Positions 1 through 8,753 of a stretch of 64,000 nt of DNA are shown here, piece by piece. Source of the DNA: Acidovorax soli (GTDB lineage Bacteria; Pseudomonadota; Gammaproteobacteria; Burkholderiales; Burkholderiaceae_C). How positions within the stretch are numbered: the stretch's first letter is position 1; every line of letters starts with the position of its first letter. Location of the stretch: assembly GCF_014207955.1 (NCBI RefSeq), contig NZ_JACHLK010000005.1:124001-188000 (forward strand), in the 5' to 3' direction. Under the pieces are notes generated by a model. The model ran no database searches and was not told the DNA's origin. It saw nothing but the letters and a program-made list of their open reading frames with translations. A program made the position numbers and the translations under genes.

Positions 1-918
1 TCGGCGGGCCAGCGCCTCGATAACTTTTTGATACGCCACCTCAAGGGTGTGCCCAAGACGCATGTCTACCGCATCATCCGCAGCGGCGAGGTGCGCATCA
101 ATAAGGGCCGTGCCAGCGCCGACACCCGGGTGGAGGCGGGGGATGTGGTGCGCCTGCCGCCCGTGCGCGTCTCCGACAAGGTGGCGGAGAAGGCCGAGCG
201 CCCCGCGCCCGCGCGCGAATTTCCCATCCTGCTCGAAGACGAGCACCTGATCGCCCTGGACAAGCCGGCCGGCGTGGCCGTGCATGGCGGCAGCGGGGTG
301 AGCTTCGGCGTGATCGAGCAATTGCGCCAGGCCCGGCCCGGCACGAAGTTCCTGGAGCTGGTGCACCGGCTGGACCGCGACACCTCGGGGATCCTGCTAG
401 TGGCCAAGAAGCGCTCGGCGCTCACGCACCTGCAGGACCAGTTCCGCGAGCGCGAAACCGGCAAGACCTACCTGGCCCTGGTCACGGGGGTGTGGGCTGC
501 CAACAACAAGGTCATCGACCTGCCGCTGCACAAGTACCTGCAGGCCGATGGCGAGCGCCGCGTGCGCGTGACCACGGCCGACGACCCCGAGGGCATGCGC
601 TCCATCACCCTGGTCAAGGTGCGTCAGAAGGTGCCGGCGCGCCAGGAACAGGGCCTGCCGGCCATGAGCTTGCTGGAGGTGACCATCAAGACCGGGCGCA
701 CCCACCAGATCCGGGTGCACCTGGCCAGCCAGGGGCACGCCATCGTGGGGGATGACAAGTACGGCGACTTCGAGCTGAACAAACGCTTGCAGAAGCTGGG
801 CATGCGGCGCATGTTCCTGCACGCCTGGAGGTTACAGTTCAACCACCCGGCCAGCGGCGAGCGCGTGGCACTGAATGCCGAATTGCCGCCCGAACTGGCC
901 GAATTTGTCCCTTCCTGA
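1..918 (+). CDS. rluC: 23S rRNA pseudouridine synthase, RluC/RluA family (5' end outside window)
   Basis: Converts specific uridines of 23S rRNA to pseudouridine; E. coli RluC acts at positions 955, 2504 and 2580. The reading frame is open from base 1, so the true start lies before the window; an in-frame TTG at 28 is not a credible start because S4-domain residues precede it. The visible protein has an S4 RNA-binding domain (about the first 60 residues) followed by the RluA catalytic domain with HRLDRDTSG, whose aspartate is the catalytic residue, and RTHQIRVHL near the C terminus. A HAD phosphatase gene follows after 20 bases on the same strand. The family is certain; RluC rather than RluD or RluA rests on overall architecture. 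Confidence 0.93.
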   Translation, partial: SAGQRLDNFLIRHLKGVPKTHVYRIIRSGEVRINKGRASADTRVEAGDVVRLPPVRVSDKVAEKAERPAPAREFPILLEDEHLIALDKPAGVAVHGGSGVSFGVIEQLRQARPGTKFLELVHRLDRDTSGILLVAKKRSALTHLQDQFRERETGKTYLALVTGVWAANNKVIDLPLHKYLQADGERRVRVTTADDPEGMRSITLVKVRQKVPARQEQGLPAMSLLEVTIKTGRTHQIRVHLASQGHAIVGDDKYGDFELNKRLQKLGMRRMFLHAWRLQFNHPASGERVALNAELPPELAEFVPS

Positions 919-938
919 CCGACCGATCGACTGCCTGC

Positions 939-1610
939 ATGCGCCCCACGTCCCGCCCCCGCCGTTTCGACCTGATTGCCTTCGACTGGGATGGCACCTT
1001 GTTCGATTCCACCCAGATCATCGTGCGCTGCATCCAGGCGGCCGTGAAGGACGTGGGCGGCAAGGTGCCCACGGACGAGGCGGCCTCGTACGTGATCGGC
1101 ATGGCGCTGATGCAGGCGCTGGCCCACGCGGCGCCCGACGTGCCGCCCGAGAAATACCCCGAGCTGGGCAACCGCTACCGTTTCCACTACCTGCAGCACC
1201 AGGGCGATCTGAGCCTGTTCGAGGGCGTGCTGCCCATGCTGGCCGACCTGCGCGATGCCGGGCACCTGCTCACGGTGGCCACCGGCAAGAGCCGGCGCGG
1301 CCTGGACGAGGTGCTGCACTCCAAGGACCTCAAGGGCGTGTTCGATGGCTCGCGCACGGCCGACCAGACGGCCGGCAAGCCCCACCCGCTGATGCTGCAG
1401 GAGCTGATGGCCGAGTTCGATGTGCCGCCCGAGCGCGTGCTCATGATCGGCGACACCACGCACGACCTGCAGATGGCGCTGAACGCCGGCTGTCCCAGCG
1501 TGGGCGTGAGCTACGGGGCGCACGAGCCCGATGCATTCCATGCACTGCAGCCGCTCGCCGTGGCCCATTCCGTGCGCGAGTTGCACGACTGGCTGCTGGC
1601 CAACGCTTGA
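939..1610 (+). CDS. HAD-superfamily hydrolase, phosphoglycolate phosphatase-like
   Basis: Cytoplasmic phosphatase of HAD subfamily IA, 223 residues. Motif I is DWDGT (Asp16 nucleophile, Asp18 acid/base), TGKSRRG at about residue 115 carries the conserved lysine region, and GDTTHD at about 171-176 is motif IV, which binds Mg2+. The helical cap lies between motif I and the lysine region. The gene sits between rluC and a Rieske gene with short gaps, so the three are probably cotranscribed. Substrate cannot be read from sequence; phosphoglycolate or a similar small phosphate ester is the usual guess for this subfamily. Confidence 0.88.
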   Translation: MRPTSRPRRFDLIAFDWDGTLFDSTQIIVRCIQAAVKDVGGKVPTDEAASYVIGMALMQALAHAAPDVPPEKYPELGNRYRFHYLQHQGDLSLFEGVLPMLADLRDAGHLLTVATGKSRRGLDEVLHSKDLKGVFDGSRTADQTAGKPHPLMLQELMAEFDVPPERVLMIGDTTHDLQMALNAGCPSVGVSYGAHEPDAFHALQPLAVAHSVRELHDWLLANA

Positions 1611-1618
1611 GCGCCACC

Positions 1619-1999
1619 ATGACGACCCCGGTCGAGTCCCACGCCATTCCCTTGTGCAACAGCGTCGAGCTGGTCGATGGCGGGTTGGCCGTGCCCTTCG
1701 ACCTGGTCTATGCCGGCCAGACCTGCCGGGCCTTTGCTATCCGCTACCGCGGCGCGCCGCATGCCTACCTGAACCGCTGCACCCATGTGGCGATGGAGAT
1801 GGATTACCAGCCGGGCCGCTTTTTCGACGACAGCGGCAACTGGCTGCTGTGTGCCACGCATGGCGCGGCCTACCTGCCCGACACGGGCCAGTGCGCGGGC
1901 GGGCCCTGCCGGGGTGGCCTGGTGAAGATCACCCTGTCGGAGTCCGGTGGCGTGGTGCACTGGCATACTGCGTACAACCTGCAGCCGGTCGAGTTCTAG
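1619..1999 (+). CDS. Rieske [2Fe-2S] domain protein
   Basis: Small 126-residue ferredoxin-like Rieske protein. The cluster ligands are visible as Cys54-x-His56 (NRCTHV) and Cys78-x2-His81 (CATHG). There is no signal peptide or membrane segment, so this is a soluble electron carrier or redox protein, unlike the cytochrome bc1 subunit. The start is ATG at 1619, eight bases after the HAD stop. A much longer upstream reading frame in the same phase overlaps the HAD gene and is not used. No oxygenase or reductase partner is adjacent, so its partner is unknown. Confidence 0.88.
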   Translation: MTTPVESHAIPLCNSVELVDGGLAVPFDLVYAGQTCRAFAIRYRGAPHAYLNRCTHVAMEMDYQPGRFFDDSGNWLLCATHGAAYLPDTGQCAGGPCRGGLVKITLSESGGVVHWHTAYNLQPVEF

Positions 2000-2084
2000 A
2001 TGACGATGATGATCCGCCCTGGCGTGCCCTGTTTTCCGGCATCCATGCCTGCCATGGATGGCCCGGTGTCCCCAAAGGCCTGAA

Positions 2085-3125
2085 ATGACCGAACCCCAAC
2101 AGCCCGGAAGCCCGGGTTCCGACAAGAGTTTCCCCCCGTCGCAGGACCTGTGGTCGCAGTCGGCTGCGCCCTCGGGCCCCCGCTCCGCTGCGCAGGAGCC
2201 CGGCTGGGAGCGCGCCACGCTGGAGAAGCTGGCCTTTGCAGCCTTGAACGAGCAGCGTTCGGCCCGCCGCTGGAAGATATTTTTCCGCTTTGCCTGGCTG
2301 CTGCTGATCGCAGCCCTGGTGTTTGGCGCCATGCGCCAGGCCTCGACCGGCGCCAGCAAGAGCACGCCGCACACGGCCGTGGTGGATGTCAAGGGCGAGA
2401 TCGCCTCGGGTGCCGAAGCCAGTGCCGAATTCGTGGTCGCCGCCATGCGCAGCGCCTTCGAGGACGAGGGCTCGCAGGCCGTGGTGCTGCTGATCAACTC
2501 GCCAGGTGGCAGCCCGGTGCAGGCCGGCATCATCAACGACGAGATCGTGCGCCTGAAGGCCAAGTACAACAAGCCGGTGTATGCCGTGGTCGAGGAGACC
2601 TGTGCCTCGGCCGCCTACTACATCGCCGCAGCGGCCGACGAGATCTTTGTCGACAAGGCCAGCATCGTGGGCAGCATCGGCGTGCTCATGGATGGTTTCG
2701 GCTTCACCGGCATCATGGACAAGCTGGGCGTGGAGCGCCGCCTGCTCACGGCGGGCGAGAACAAGGGCTTTCTGGACCCGTTCAGCCCCCAGACCGAAAA
2801 GCAGCGCGAGTACGCGCAGGCCATGCTCAACCAGATCCACCAGCAGTTCATCGCCGTGGTGAAGGCGGGCCGGGGTGACCGGCTCAAGACCACGCCCGAG
2901 ACCTTCAGCGGCCTGTTCTGGACCGGCCAGCAGGCAGTGGAGATGGGCCTGGCCGACAAGCTCGGAAACCTCGATTTCGTGGCGCGAGAGGTGGTCAAGG
3001 CCGAAGAGATCATCGACTACACCCGCCGCGACAACGTGGCCGAGCGCCTGGCCAAGCGCTTTGGCGCGGCCATGGGCATCGGCGCGGCCAAGGCGCTGAC
3101 CTCGGCCGGCCCTCAGCTGCGCTGA
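2085..3125 (+). CDS. S49 family (SppA/SohB-like) membrane-anchored serine peptidase
   Basis: Signal-peptide peptidase-type protease of 346 residues. A hydrophilic N terminus (1-62) is followed by one membrane segment (about 65-83) and an S49 domain. The catalytic serine is probably Ser175 in CASAAYY, where E. coli SppA has ASGGYW, and the catalytic lysine is probably Lys227 in AGENKGF; together they form the Ser-Lys dyad of the family. One S49 domain makes it SohB-sized rather than the double-domain E. coli SppA. ATG at 2085 is preferred over an in-frame ATG at 2058, which adds nine poorly conserved-looking residues. It probably degrades cleaved signal peptides or membrane protein fragments. 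Confidence 0.88.
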   Translation: MTEPQQPGSPGSDKSFPPSQDLWSQSAAPSGPRSAAQEPGWERATLEKLAFAALNEQRSARRWKIFFRFAWLLLIAALVFGAMRQASTGASKSTPHTAVVDVKGEIASGAEASAEFVVAAMRSAFEDEGSQAVVLLINSPGGSPVQAGIINDEIVRLKAKYNKPVYAVVEETCASAAYYIAAAADEIFVDKASIVGSIGVLMDGFGFTGIMDKLGVERRLLTAGENKGFLDPFSPQTEKQREYAQAMLNQIHQQFIAVVKAGRGDRLKTTPETFSGLFWTGQQAVEMGLADKLGNLDFVAREVVKAEEIIDYTRRDNVAERLAKRFGAAMGIGAAKALTSAGPQLR

Positions 3126-3131
3126 GGGCTG

Positions 3132-4316
3132 TCAGCTGTCCAGGCCGCTCGCGGCCTTGCGCTGGCGTGAGCCGTCTTCAAGGATGGTGTCGTCGGCCGT
3201 GAGCTTGCCGGATTCATCCCACTGCTTGCGTGCTTCCAGCCGGGTGCGGCCCCGGGCATCGGGCGCGGTGTAGCGGTCCTCGCGGCCCAGCCGGCCGTTG
3301 GGGTGAAAGTACTGCTGCACGCCCGTGGGCTGCTGTTCGGCCGTGAGGAGTTCGCGCCGGGTGAGCTTGCCTTCGTCGTCGCGCAGCTCACGCTGGATGC
3401 GGGTGGCATCGCCGGTGCCGCTCCTGGTGGAGCGTTCGCGTGGAGCGCCATTGAGGTACCAGCGTTCGAGCAGCACCTCGCGCCCGTCGGCATAGGCGTG
3501 CTGTTCGGTCATTTGGCCGTTGCTGCCAAAGCGGCGCAGGCTGTGCAGCGGACCGCGTGTGTCGCGCAGGAAGCGCTGCTCGTCGGGCGCGAAGATGCGC
3601 TCCTCGCGCAGCACGCTCTTGCCGCCTTCGGTGAAAAAGCTGCGGTGCACGCGCCGGCCTTCCTCGAACTGCATCTGCTGGGCGACCAGGCCGTCGCTGG
3701 TCCATTCGGTGGACAGCAGCAGCCGGCCCTGCTCGTAGCGCACCTGGCCGGCCTTGGCGCCCGCGCTGGTGAACAGCGGGGTGTCCGTGGCGCCCTCGAA
3801 GCCGCAGGGCTTGCGGTCTTCGGGCAGTACGCTGGCGCGCGGGCACTGCAGCCGTGTGGGCTGGCCGGCGCTGTTGTACTCCACCACGAACTGTTCCTGC
3901 CCTTCGGTGTGGAAGGACAGGCGCTCGGGCCGGCCGTTCGCGTCGAAACGGCGAACGGCGCCGGTGGTGCGCCCGTTCTCGGCGAATTCCTCGCGCTTGA
4001 GCTGGCCGTTGGGCCAGAACTCGGCCACCCGGCCCTGGCTGTTGCCGCGTTCGTTCACGCTGCGCTCGCGCTGCAGCTTGCCCTCGCGGTCGAAAAAGCG
4101 CTCCTTGCCCAGGTATTTGCCGTCCTGGAGCTCCTGCTCGCGCTGCAATTGGCCCGTGTTCTCGTCGCGGCAGCGCAGCAGGCCGGTCAGGCCCGCGGTT
4201 TCGGCGCCATTGCTGGGGTTCACGGGCTTGCCATTGAATTCGCAGCGGATGATGGCGTGGGCGCCTGCGGCATAGGTGCCCAGGGCCAGGAGCAGGAGGG
4301 CAGGGAGGCGTTGCAT
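3132..4316 (-). CDS. Secreted YwqK/MORN-like repeat protein
   Basis: A 394-residue protein with a signal peptide (first ~21 residues, ending AGAHA) and many degenerate repeats of about 20-25 residues with the pattern F-x-x-NG-x-L-x-R-E, for example WPNGQLKREEF and FHPNGRLGREDRY. This is the MORN-variant repeat of the YwqK family, which in other bacteria includes toxin-antidote proteins. The start ATG at 4316 begins the signal peptide; the frame is open further upstream but that part overlaps the methyltransferase gene. The protein would be periplasmic or outer-membrane associated. No toxin gene is adjacent, so an antitoxin role is unsupported here. Confidence 0.75.
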   Translation of the reverse strand: MQRLPALLLLALGTYAAGAHAIIRCEFNGKPVNPSNGAETAGLTGLLRCRDENTGQLQREQELQDGKYLGKERFFDREGKLQRERSVNERGNSQGRVAEFWPNGQLKREEFAENGRTTGAVRRFDANGRPERLSFHTEGQEQFVVEYNSAGQPTRLQCPRASVLPEDRKPCGFEGATDTPLFTSAGAKAGQVRYEQGRLLLSTEWTSDGLVAQQMQFEEGRRVHRSFFTEGGKSVLREERIFAPDEQRFLRDTRGPLHSLRRFGSNGQMTEQHAYADGREVLLERWYLNGAPRERSTRSGTGDATRIQRELRDDEGKLTRRELLTAEQQPTGVQQYFHPNGRLGREDRYTAPDARGRTRLEARKQWDESGKLTADDTILEDGSRQRKAASGLDS

Positions 4317-4330
4317 GGCGTGGAGTGGGC

Positions 4331-5110
4331 TCAGCGGCCCAGGGCAAACACGATGGGGGTGCGGTTGTTGGGCACCAGGGGCTGGGCGCGCCACTGGCGC
4401 ACCAGCTGGCTGCGGATCTGGGCGCTGGGCAGCGTCAAGCCGCTGGCCAGGGCCAGGCGGGTGTGGGGCTGCAGGGTCTGCACCAGGGCCTGCCACAGGG
4501 CGGGGTTGCGGTAGGGCGTCTCGATGAACAGTTGGGTCTGGCCGGTCTTGAGGGCCAGCGACTCGAGTTCGCGGATGCGCTGTGTGCGCTCCTGTCCGTC
4601 CTGGGGCAGGTAACCGGCAAAGGCAAAGCCCTGGCCGTTCAGGCCGCTGGCCGCCAGGGCCAGCAGCAGCGAGACCGGGCCCACGAGCGGGACGACGGGG
4701 ATGCCCAGGTCGTGCGCGGCGCGTACCACCGACGAGCCCGGGTCGGCCACGGCGGGCATGCCGGCCTCGCTGACCAGGCCCAGGGAGTGGCCGAGCAGTG
4801 CGGGGGCCAGCAGGGGCTTGGCGTCGAAGCTGGCCGAGCCCTTGTCGCCATGGTCGCCTTTCTTGTGCACCTCGCGCGGCAACTCGGTGATCTGTTGCTG
4901 CTGCAGCGGCACGGCCAGCGGGTGCAGGGCGTCGATGCGCTTGAGGTAGGCGCGGGTGCTCTTGGCGTTTTCGCAGACCCAGTGGGTGAGCCGGGCCGCC
5001 TGCCGCAAGGTGCCGTCGGGCAGGGCTTCCTGCAGGGGCACCTCGGTCTCGCAGCCGAAGTCGAGCGGCGCGGGGACCAGGTACAGCGTGCCGGGGGTGG
5101 CTGTGCTCAT
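4331..5110 (-). CDS. SAM-dependent methyltransferase, tetrapyrrole methylase (RsmI-like) family
   Basis: A 259-residue protein with the tetrapyrrole methylase fold. Visible hallmarks are LYLVPAPLDFG at the N terminus, SEAGMPAVADPGSSVVRAAH in the middle (the family's GxPxxxDPG signature) and VVPLVGPVSLLLALAASG, the SAM-site loop. RsmI methylates 16S rRNA C1402; this protein resembles it in layout but is shorter and diverged, so the exact target is uncertain. Its start overlaps the end of maf by four bases (5107-5110), indicating translational coupling. Confidence 0.8.
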   Translation of the reverse strand: MSTATPGTLYLVPAPLDFGCETEVPLQEALPDGTLRQAARLTHWVCENAKSTRAYLKRIDALHPLAVPLQQQQITELPREVHKKGDHGDKGSASFDAKPLLAPALLGHSLGLVSEAGMPAVADPGSSVVRAAHDLGIPVVPLVGPVSLLLALAASGLNGQGFAFAGYLPQDGQERTQRIRELESLALKTGQTQLFIETPYRNPALWQALVQTLQPHTRLALASGLTLPSAQIRSQLVRQWRAQPLVPNNRTPIVFALGR

Positions 5111-5706
5111 GGCAGCACCACCCCGGCGGCGCGCAGCATGCGGCAGGTGCGGATCAGCGGCAGGCCGATGAGGGCCGTGGGGTCGTCGCTGTGGATGGCG
5201 TCGAGCAGGGCGATGCCCAGGCCCTCGCTCTTGGCGCTGCCGGCGCAGTCGTAGGGCTGCTCGGCGCGCAGGTAGCGTTCGATCTCTTCGTCCGACAGAT
5301 CACGAAAGCGCACTTCCACCGGGGCGATGTCCACTTGTTCGAAGCCGCTGGCCTGGCACACGGTGGCCACGGCGGTCTGGAAAATCACGGTCTGCCCGCG
5401 CATCTGGCGCAACTGCTGCACGGCGCGCTCGTGGGTGCCGGGCTTGCCCAGGGGCTGGCCGGACAGGTCCGCAACCTGGTCGGAGCCGATGACCACGGCT
5501 TCGGGGTGCAGTTTTGCCACCGCGCGGGCCTTGGCCAGGGCCAGGCGCAGGGCCAGATCGCGGGGTGCTTCGCCGGGGGCGGGGGTTTCGTCCACGTCGG
5601 GCGAGGCGACCTCGAACGGGAGGTTCAGGCGGGACAGCAGCTCACGGCGGTAGCGCGAGGTGGAGCCCAATACCACAGGGCGTTGCGGGGCGGGGGATTG
5701 ATGCAT
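5107..5706 (-). CDS. maf: Maf-family nucleotide pyrophosphatase (YceF type)
   Basis: House-cleaning nucleoside triphosphate pyrophosphatase, 199 residues. It begins with VVLGSTSRYRRELLSRL, the N-terminal phosphate-binding motif of Maf proteins, and carries VVIGSDQVADL and SEGLGIALLDAI. The YceF subfamily prefers m7GTP and removes non-canonical nucleotides. The gene is divergent from yceD with only 25 bases between the start codons; the same maf-yceD-rpmF arrangement is known in E. coli. It is translationally coupled to the methyltransferase gene downstream. Confidence 0.9.
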   Translation of the reverse strand: MHQSPAPQRPVVLGSTSRYRRELLSRLNLPFEVASPDVDETPAPGEAPRDLALRLALAKARAVAKLHPEAVVIGSDQVADLSGQPLGKPGTHERAVQQLRQMRGQTVIFQTAVATVCQASGFEQVDIAPVEVRFRDLSDEEIERYLRAEQPYDCAGSAKSEGLGIALLDAIHSDDPTALIGLPLIRTCRMLRAAGVVLP

Positions 5707-5731
5707 TCGCTGATTCTCTTACACTGCCGCC

Positions 5732-6283
5732 ATGACCAAGGAATTCTCCGTGGACCGGCTCGACGTCAAGGCCTTTGCTTTGGCAGGCGCGCGCCTGGCC
5801 GGCCATGATTCCCTTTTGAAGTACGAGCGCCTGGCACAGGAGGCACGGGGGCTGCATCCCGACCTGCTGGTGGACTGGCAGGCGCAGGGTGAAGTGCGCA
5901 CGGCGCTCGGTGGCGCCAGCCAGGTGTGGCTGGTGCTCAAGGTGCGTGCCACCTTTCCCATGGAATGCCAGCGCTGCCTCACCCCCGTGGACGTGTTGCT
6001 GGAAGTGGACCGTTCCTTCCGTTTCGTGGCCGACGAGGCCACGGCCGAGGCCCTGGACGACGAGAGCGAGGAAGACCTGCTGGCCCTGAGCCGCGAGTTC
6101 GACCTGCACGAGCTGATCGAGGACGAGCTGCTCATGGCGCTGCCCGTGGTGCCCAAGCATGAAGAGTGCCCCACGGCCGTGCCGCTGGCATCGTCGGACG
6201 AGGACTTCGAGGAAGCGAACGCGGACAAGCCCAATCCTTTTGCGGCGCTGGCAGGCCTCAAAAAGGACGCTAGGAAGCACTGA
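5732..6283 (+). CDS. yceD: DUF177 family protein YceD (rRNA accumulation factor)
   Basis: A 183-residue acidic protein of the DUF177 family, required for normal 23S rRNA accumulation in E. coli and plants. The conserved ECQRC motif (about residues 81-85) and the acidic DEESEEDLL-like stretch followed by the helical EFDLHELIEDELLMALP segment are diagnostic. It precedes rpmF, as in most proteobacteria. No Shine-Dalgarno sequence is evident before the ATG, and the 25-bp divergent gap to maf means its promoter must lie inside the maf start region; a weak candidate is TTGATG at 5698 with TACACT at 5720 (16-bp spacing). Confidence 0.92.
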   Translation: MTKEFSVDRLDVKAFALAGARLAGHDSLLKYERLAQEARGLHPDLLVDWQAQGEVRTALGGASQVWLVLKVRATFPMECQRCLTPVDVLLEVDRSFRFVADEATAEALDDESEEDLLALSREFDLHELIEDELLMALPVVPKHEECPTAVPLASSDEDFEEANADKPNPFAALAGLKKDARKH

Positions 6284-6294
6284 ACCGTTTGGGC

Positions 6295-6300
6295 TATAAT
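6295..6300 (+). promoter_or_regulatory. -10 box (TATAAT) of a promoter before rpmF
   Basis: A perfect TATAAT in the context GGGCTATAAT, about 80 bases before the rpmF start. The identical ten bases occur before rpsF at 57587-57596. No good -35 is seen at 16-18 bases upstream, so promoter activity is likely but inferred. It would let ribosomal protein L32 be made independently of yceD. Confidence 0.6.
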
Positions 6301-6380
6301 CGAGGGCTTCGCGCGAATCCCCTCGTGTCTTCTATGGGCCCATCGCGTATTTACCAACCTATTTAAGACCAGGAGCCATC

Positions 6381-6563
6381 ATGGCCGTTCAGCAAAACAA
6401 AAAGTCCCCCTCCAAGCGCGGTATGCACCGTTCGCACAATGCCCTGACCGTGCCGGGCATTGCTGTGGAACCCACCACCGGCGAAACCCATCTGCGCCAC
6501 CACATCAGCCCCAACGGTTTCTACCGTGGCCGCCAGGTGCTCAAGAACAAGTCTGAAGCCTGA
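6381..6563 (+). CDS. rpmF: 50S ribosomal protein L32
   Basis: A 60-residue ribosomal protein starting [19 protein letters not shown], the typical L32 N terminus, with the conserved [11 protein letters not shown] segment near the end. It sits between yceD and plsX as in most proteobacteria. AGGAGC before the ATG (6370-6375) is a good ribosome-binding site. A strong terminator follows, so rpmF can end its own transcript before the fatty-acid genes. Confidence 0.97.
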   Translation: MAVQQNKKSPSKRGMHRSHNALTVPGIAVEPTTGETHLRHHISPNGFYRGRQVLKNKSEA

Positions 6564-6577
6564 TCTTCAGTACCCCT

Positions 6578-6621
6578 CAAAGGCCCGTTGCTACTGAGTT
6601 TGTAGCGCGGGCCTTTGTTTT
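6578..6621 (+). terminator. Rho-independent terminator after rpmF
   Basis: A perfect 10-bp outer stem CAAAGGCCCG (6578-6587) / CGGGCCTTTG (6608-6617) encloses an inner GCTAC/GTAGC stem and is followed by TTTT. It separates rpmF from plsX, implying partial read-through or a separate promoter for the fab operon. Confidence 0.8.
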
Positions 6622-6671
6622 GACCGTTGTATCCATCTTCCGGCCCTGTCAGTGGGCTGGACAAGTCGCCC

Positions 6672-7721
6672 ATGATCACACTGGCTGTTGACTGCATGGG
6701 GGGCGACCATGGCCCCCGCGTCACGCTCGCGGCGTGCCGTCAGTTCCTTGGCAATCACCCGGACGCCCGCTTGCTGCTGGTTGGTCTGGCGGACAGCCTG
6801 CACGATTTTTCGCACGACCGTGCCACCATCGTTCCCGCCACCGAGGTGGTGACCATGGATGATCCGGTCGAGGTGGCCCTGCGCCGCAAAAAAGACTCTT
6901 CCATGCGTGTGGCCATCCAGCAGGTCAAGGATGGCACGGCGGCAGCGGCCGTCTCGGCAGGCAATACCGGCGCCCTGATGGCCATTGCGCGCTACCTGCT
7001 CAAGACGCTGGACGGCATCGACCGGCCTGCCATTGCCACCCAGTTGCCCAACAACGAAGGGCGTGCCACCACGGTGCTGGACCTGGGGGCCAATGTGGAT
7101 TGCTCGGCCGAGCATCTGCTGCAATTTGCCGTCATGGGCTCGGCCCTGGTATCGGCTCTGCGCGATGGCGGCGAGCCCACTGTCGGCTTGCTCAATATTG
7201 GTGAAGAAATCATCAAAGGCAGCGAAGTCATCAAGAAAGCCGGCGAACTGCTGCGATCTGCTGCCGAGGCGGGCGATCTCAATTTCTATGGCAACGTCGA
7301 GGGCAATGACATCTTCAAGGGCACGGTGGACATCGTGGTCTGTGACGGATTTGTCGGCAATGTGGCGCTCAAGGCCAGCGAGGGTGTTGCTGCCATGGTG
7401 ATCGGAGGGCTCAAGAATGAGTTTTCTCGCAATATCTTCACTAAAGCTGCCGCTATCATTGCCTATCCGGTGCTAAAAGCGCTCATGACGCGTATGGATT
7501 ACCGGCGTTACAACGGCGCGGCCCTGCTCGGGCTGCGCGGGCTGGTGTTCAAGAGCCATGGCTCGGCCGATGCCATGGCCTTCGAGCAGGCCTTGAACCG
7601 GGCGTATGATGCAGCCCGCAACAACCTGCTCGACCGTGTCCGGACCCGGATTGCGCACGCGGCGCCTCTCCTGGCCCCTGCCGATGCCCAGCCTAGGCCC
7701 GCGGCGGCGACGACACATTAA
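6672..7721 (+). CDS. plsX: Phosphate acyltransferase PlsX
   Basis: Converts acyl-ACP to acyl-phosphate, the acyl donor for PlsY in phospholipid synthesis. The 349-residue protein begins [15 protein letters not shown], the PlsX signature, and carries [11 protein letters not shown] and [11 protein letters not shown] at 6672 is used; the reading frame is open 45 bases further but those residues are not family-like. Its stop overlaps the fabH start by one base (TAATG), so plsX and fabH are coupled, as is usual for this operon. Confidence 0.96.
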   Translation: MITLAVDCMGGDHGPRVTLAACRQFLGNHPDARLLLVGLADSLHDFSHDRATIVPATEVVTMDDPVEVALRRKKDSSMRVAIQQVKDGTAAAAVSAGNTGALMAIARYLLKTLDGIDRPAIATQLPNNEGRATTVLDLGANVDCSAEHLLQFAVMGSALVSALRDGGEPTVGLLNIGEEIIKGSEVIKKAGELLRSAAEAGDLNFYGNVEGNDIFKGTVDIVVCDGFVGNVALKASEGVAAMVIGGLKNEFSRNIFTKAAAIIAYPVLKALMTRMDYRRYNGAALLGLRGLVFKSHGSADAMAFEQALNRAYDAARNNLLDRVRTRIAHAAPLLAPADAQPRPAAATTH

Positions 7722-8698
7722 TGAGACGCTATTCCCGCATCACCGGCACTGGCAGCTATCTGCCGCCGCGCCGGCTCACGAATGCCGACTTCGTGGACCT
7801 GCTGGCCCGTGACGGCATCGAAACTTCGGACGAGTGGATCGTCGAGCGCACAGGGATCCGGGCGCGCCATTTCGCTGCGCCCGACGTGGCGGCCAGCGAT
7901 CTGGGTCTCGAGGCTGCCCGCAATGCCTTGCAGGCCGCCGGTCTGCAGGCCCAGGACATCGATCTGATCATCGTGGCCACGTCCACGCCGGACATGGTGT
8001 TCCCCTCGACGGCCTGCATCCTGCAGAACAAACTGGGCGCCAATGGCTGCCCGGCGTTCGATGTGCAGGCGGTGTGCAGCGGCTTTGTCTATGCGCTGTC
8101 GGTGGCCGACTCCATGATCCAGACGGGTGCCGCGAACCGCGCCCTGGTGGTCGGTGCCGAAGTGTTCAGCCGCATCCTGGATTTCAAGGACCGCACCACC
8201 TGCGTGCTGTTCGGCGACGGCGCTGGTGCCGTGGTGCTGGAGGCGTCCGACACGCCGGGCATTCTGTCGAGCGATCTGCATGCCGATGGCAAGCATGTCG
8301 GCATCCTGTGCGTGCCGGGCAATGTCTCGGGCGGCAATGTGCTGGGTGACCCGTTGCTCAAGATGGATGGGCAGGCGGTGTTCAAGCTGGCCGTGGGGGT
8401 GCTGGAGAAGGCGGCCCATGCCGTGCTGGCCAAGGCGGGTCTGGCCGAAGCCGACGTGGACTGGCTCATTCCCCACCAGGCCAACATCCGCATCATGCAG
8501 GGCACGGCGCGCAAGCTCAAGCTGCCCATGGACAAGGTGGTGGTCACCGTGGACCAGCATGGCAATACCTCTGCGGCCTCCATTCCCCTGGCGCTGGACC
8601 ATGGCGTGCGCAGTGGCCAGGTCAAAAAAGGCCAGACGCTGCTGCTCGAAGGTGTGGGCGGCGGCTTCACCTGGGGTGCCGTGCTCCTGAAGTTCTAG
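7721..8698 (+). CDS. fabH: Beta-ketoacyl-ACP synthase III
   Basis: Starts type II fatty-acid synthesis by condensing acetyl-CoA with malonyl-ACP. The catalytic triad is visible: Cys119 (QAVCSGF), His252 (PHQANIRI) and Asn282 (HGNTSAAS). Length 325 residues is normal. The start codon shares one base with the plsX stop; fabD follows after 55 bases. Confidence 0.97.
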   Translation: MRRYSRITGTGSYLPPRRLTNADFVDLLARDGIETSDEWIVERTGIRARHFAAPDVAASDLGLEAARNALQAAGLQAQDIDLIIVATSTPDMVFPSTACILQNKLGANGCPAFDVQAVCSGFVYALSVADSMIQTGAANRALVVGAEVFSRILDFKDRTTCVLFGDGAGAVVLEASDTPGILSSDLHADGKHVGILCVPGNVSGGNVLGDPLLKMDGQAVFKLAVGVLEKAAHAVLAKAGLAEADVDWLIPHQANIRIMQGTARKLKLPMDKVVVTVDQHGNTSAASIPLALDHGVRSGQVKKGQTLLLEGVGGGFTWGAVLLKF

Positions 8699-8753
8699 CC
8701 GGCCGCGTTGGGCGCTTGGCAGAATTCCATTCCCTCTCTCTATTTGTGCTGGC

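Noticed and set aside
3132-4316. Toxin-antitoxin locus based on the YwqK-like protein
   Set aside because: No toxin gene is adjacent; neighbours are housekeeping enzymes and the protein has an export signal.
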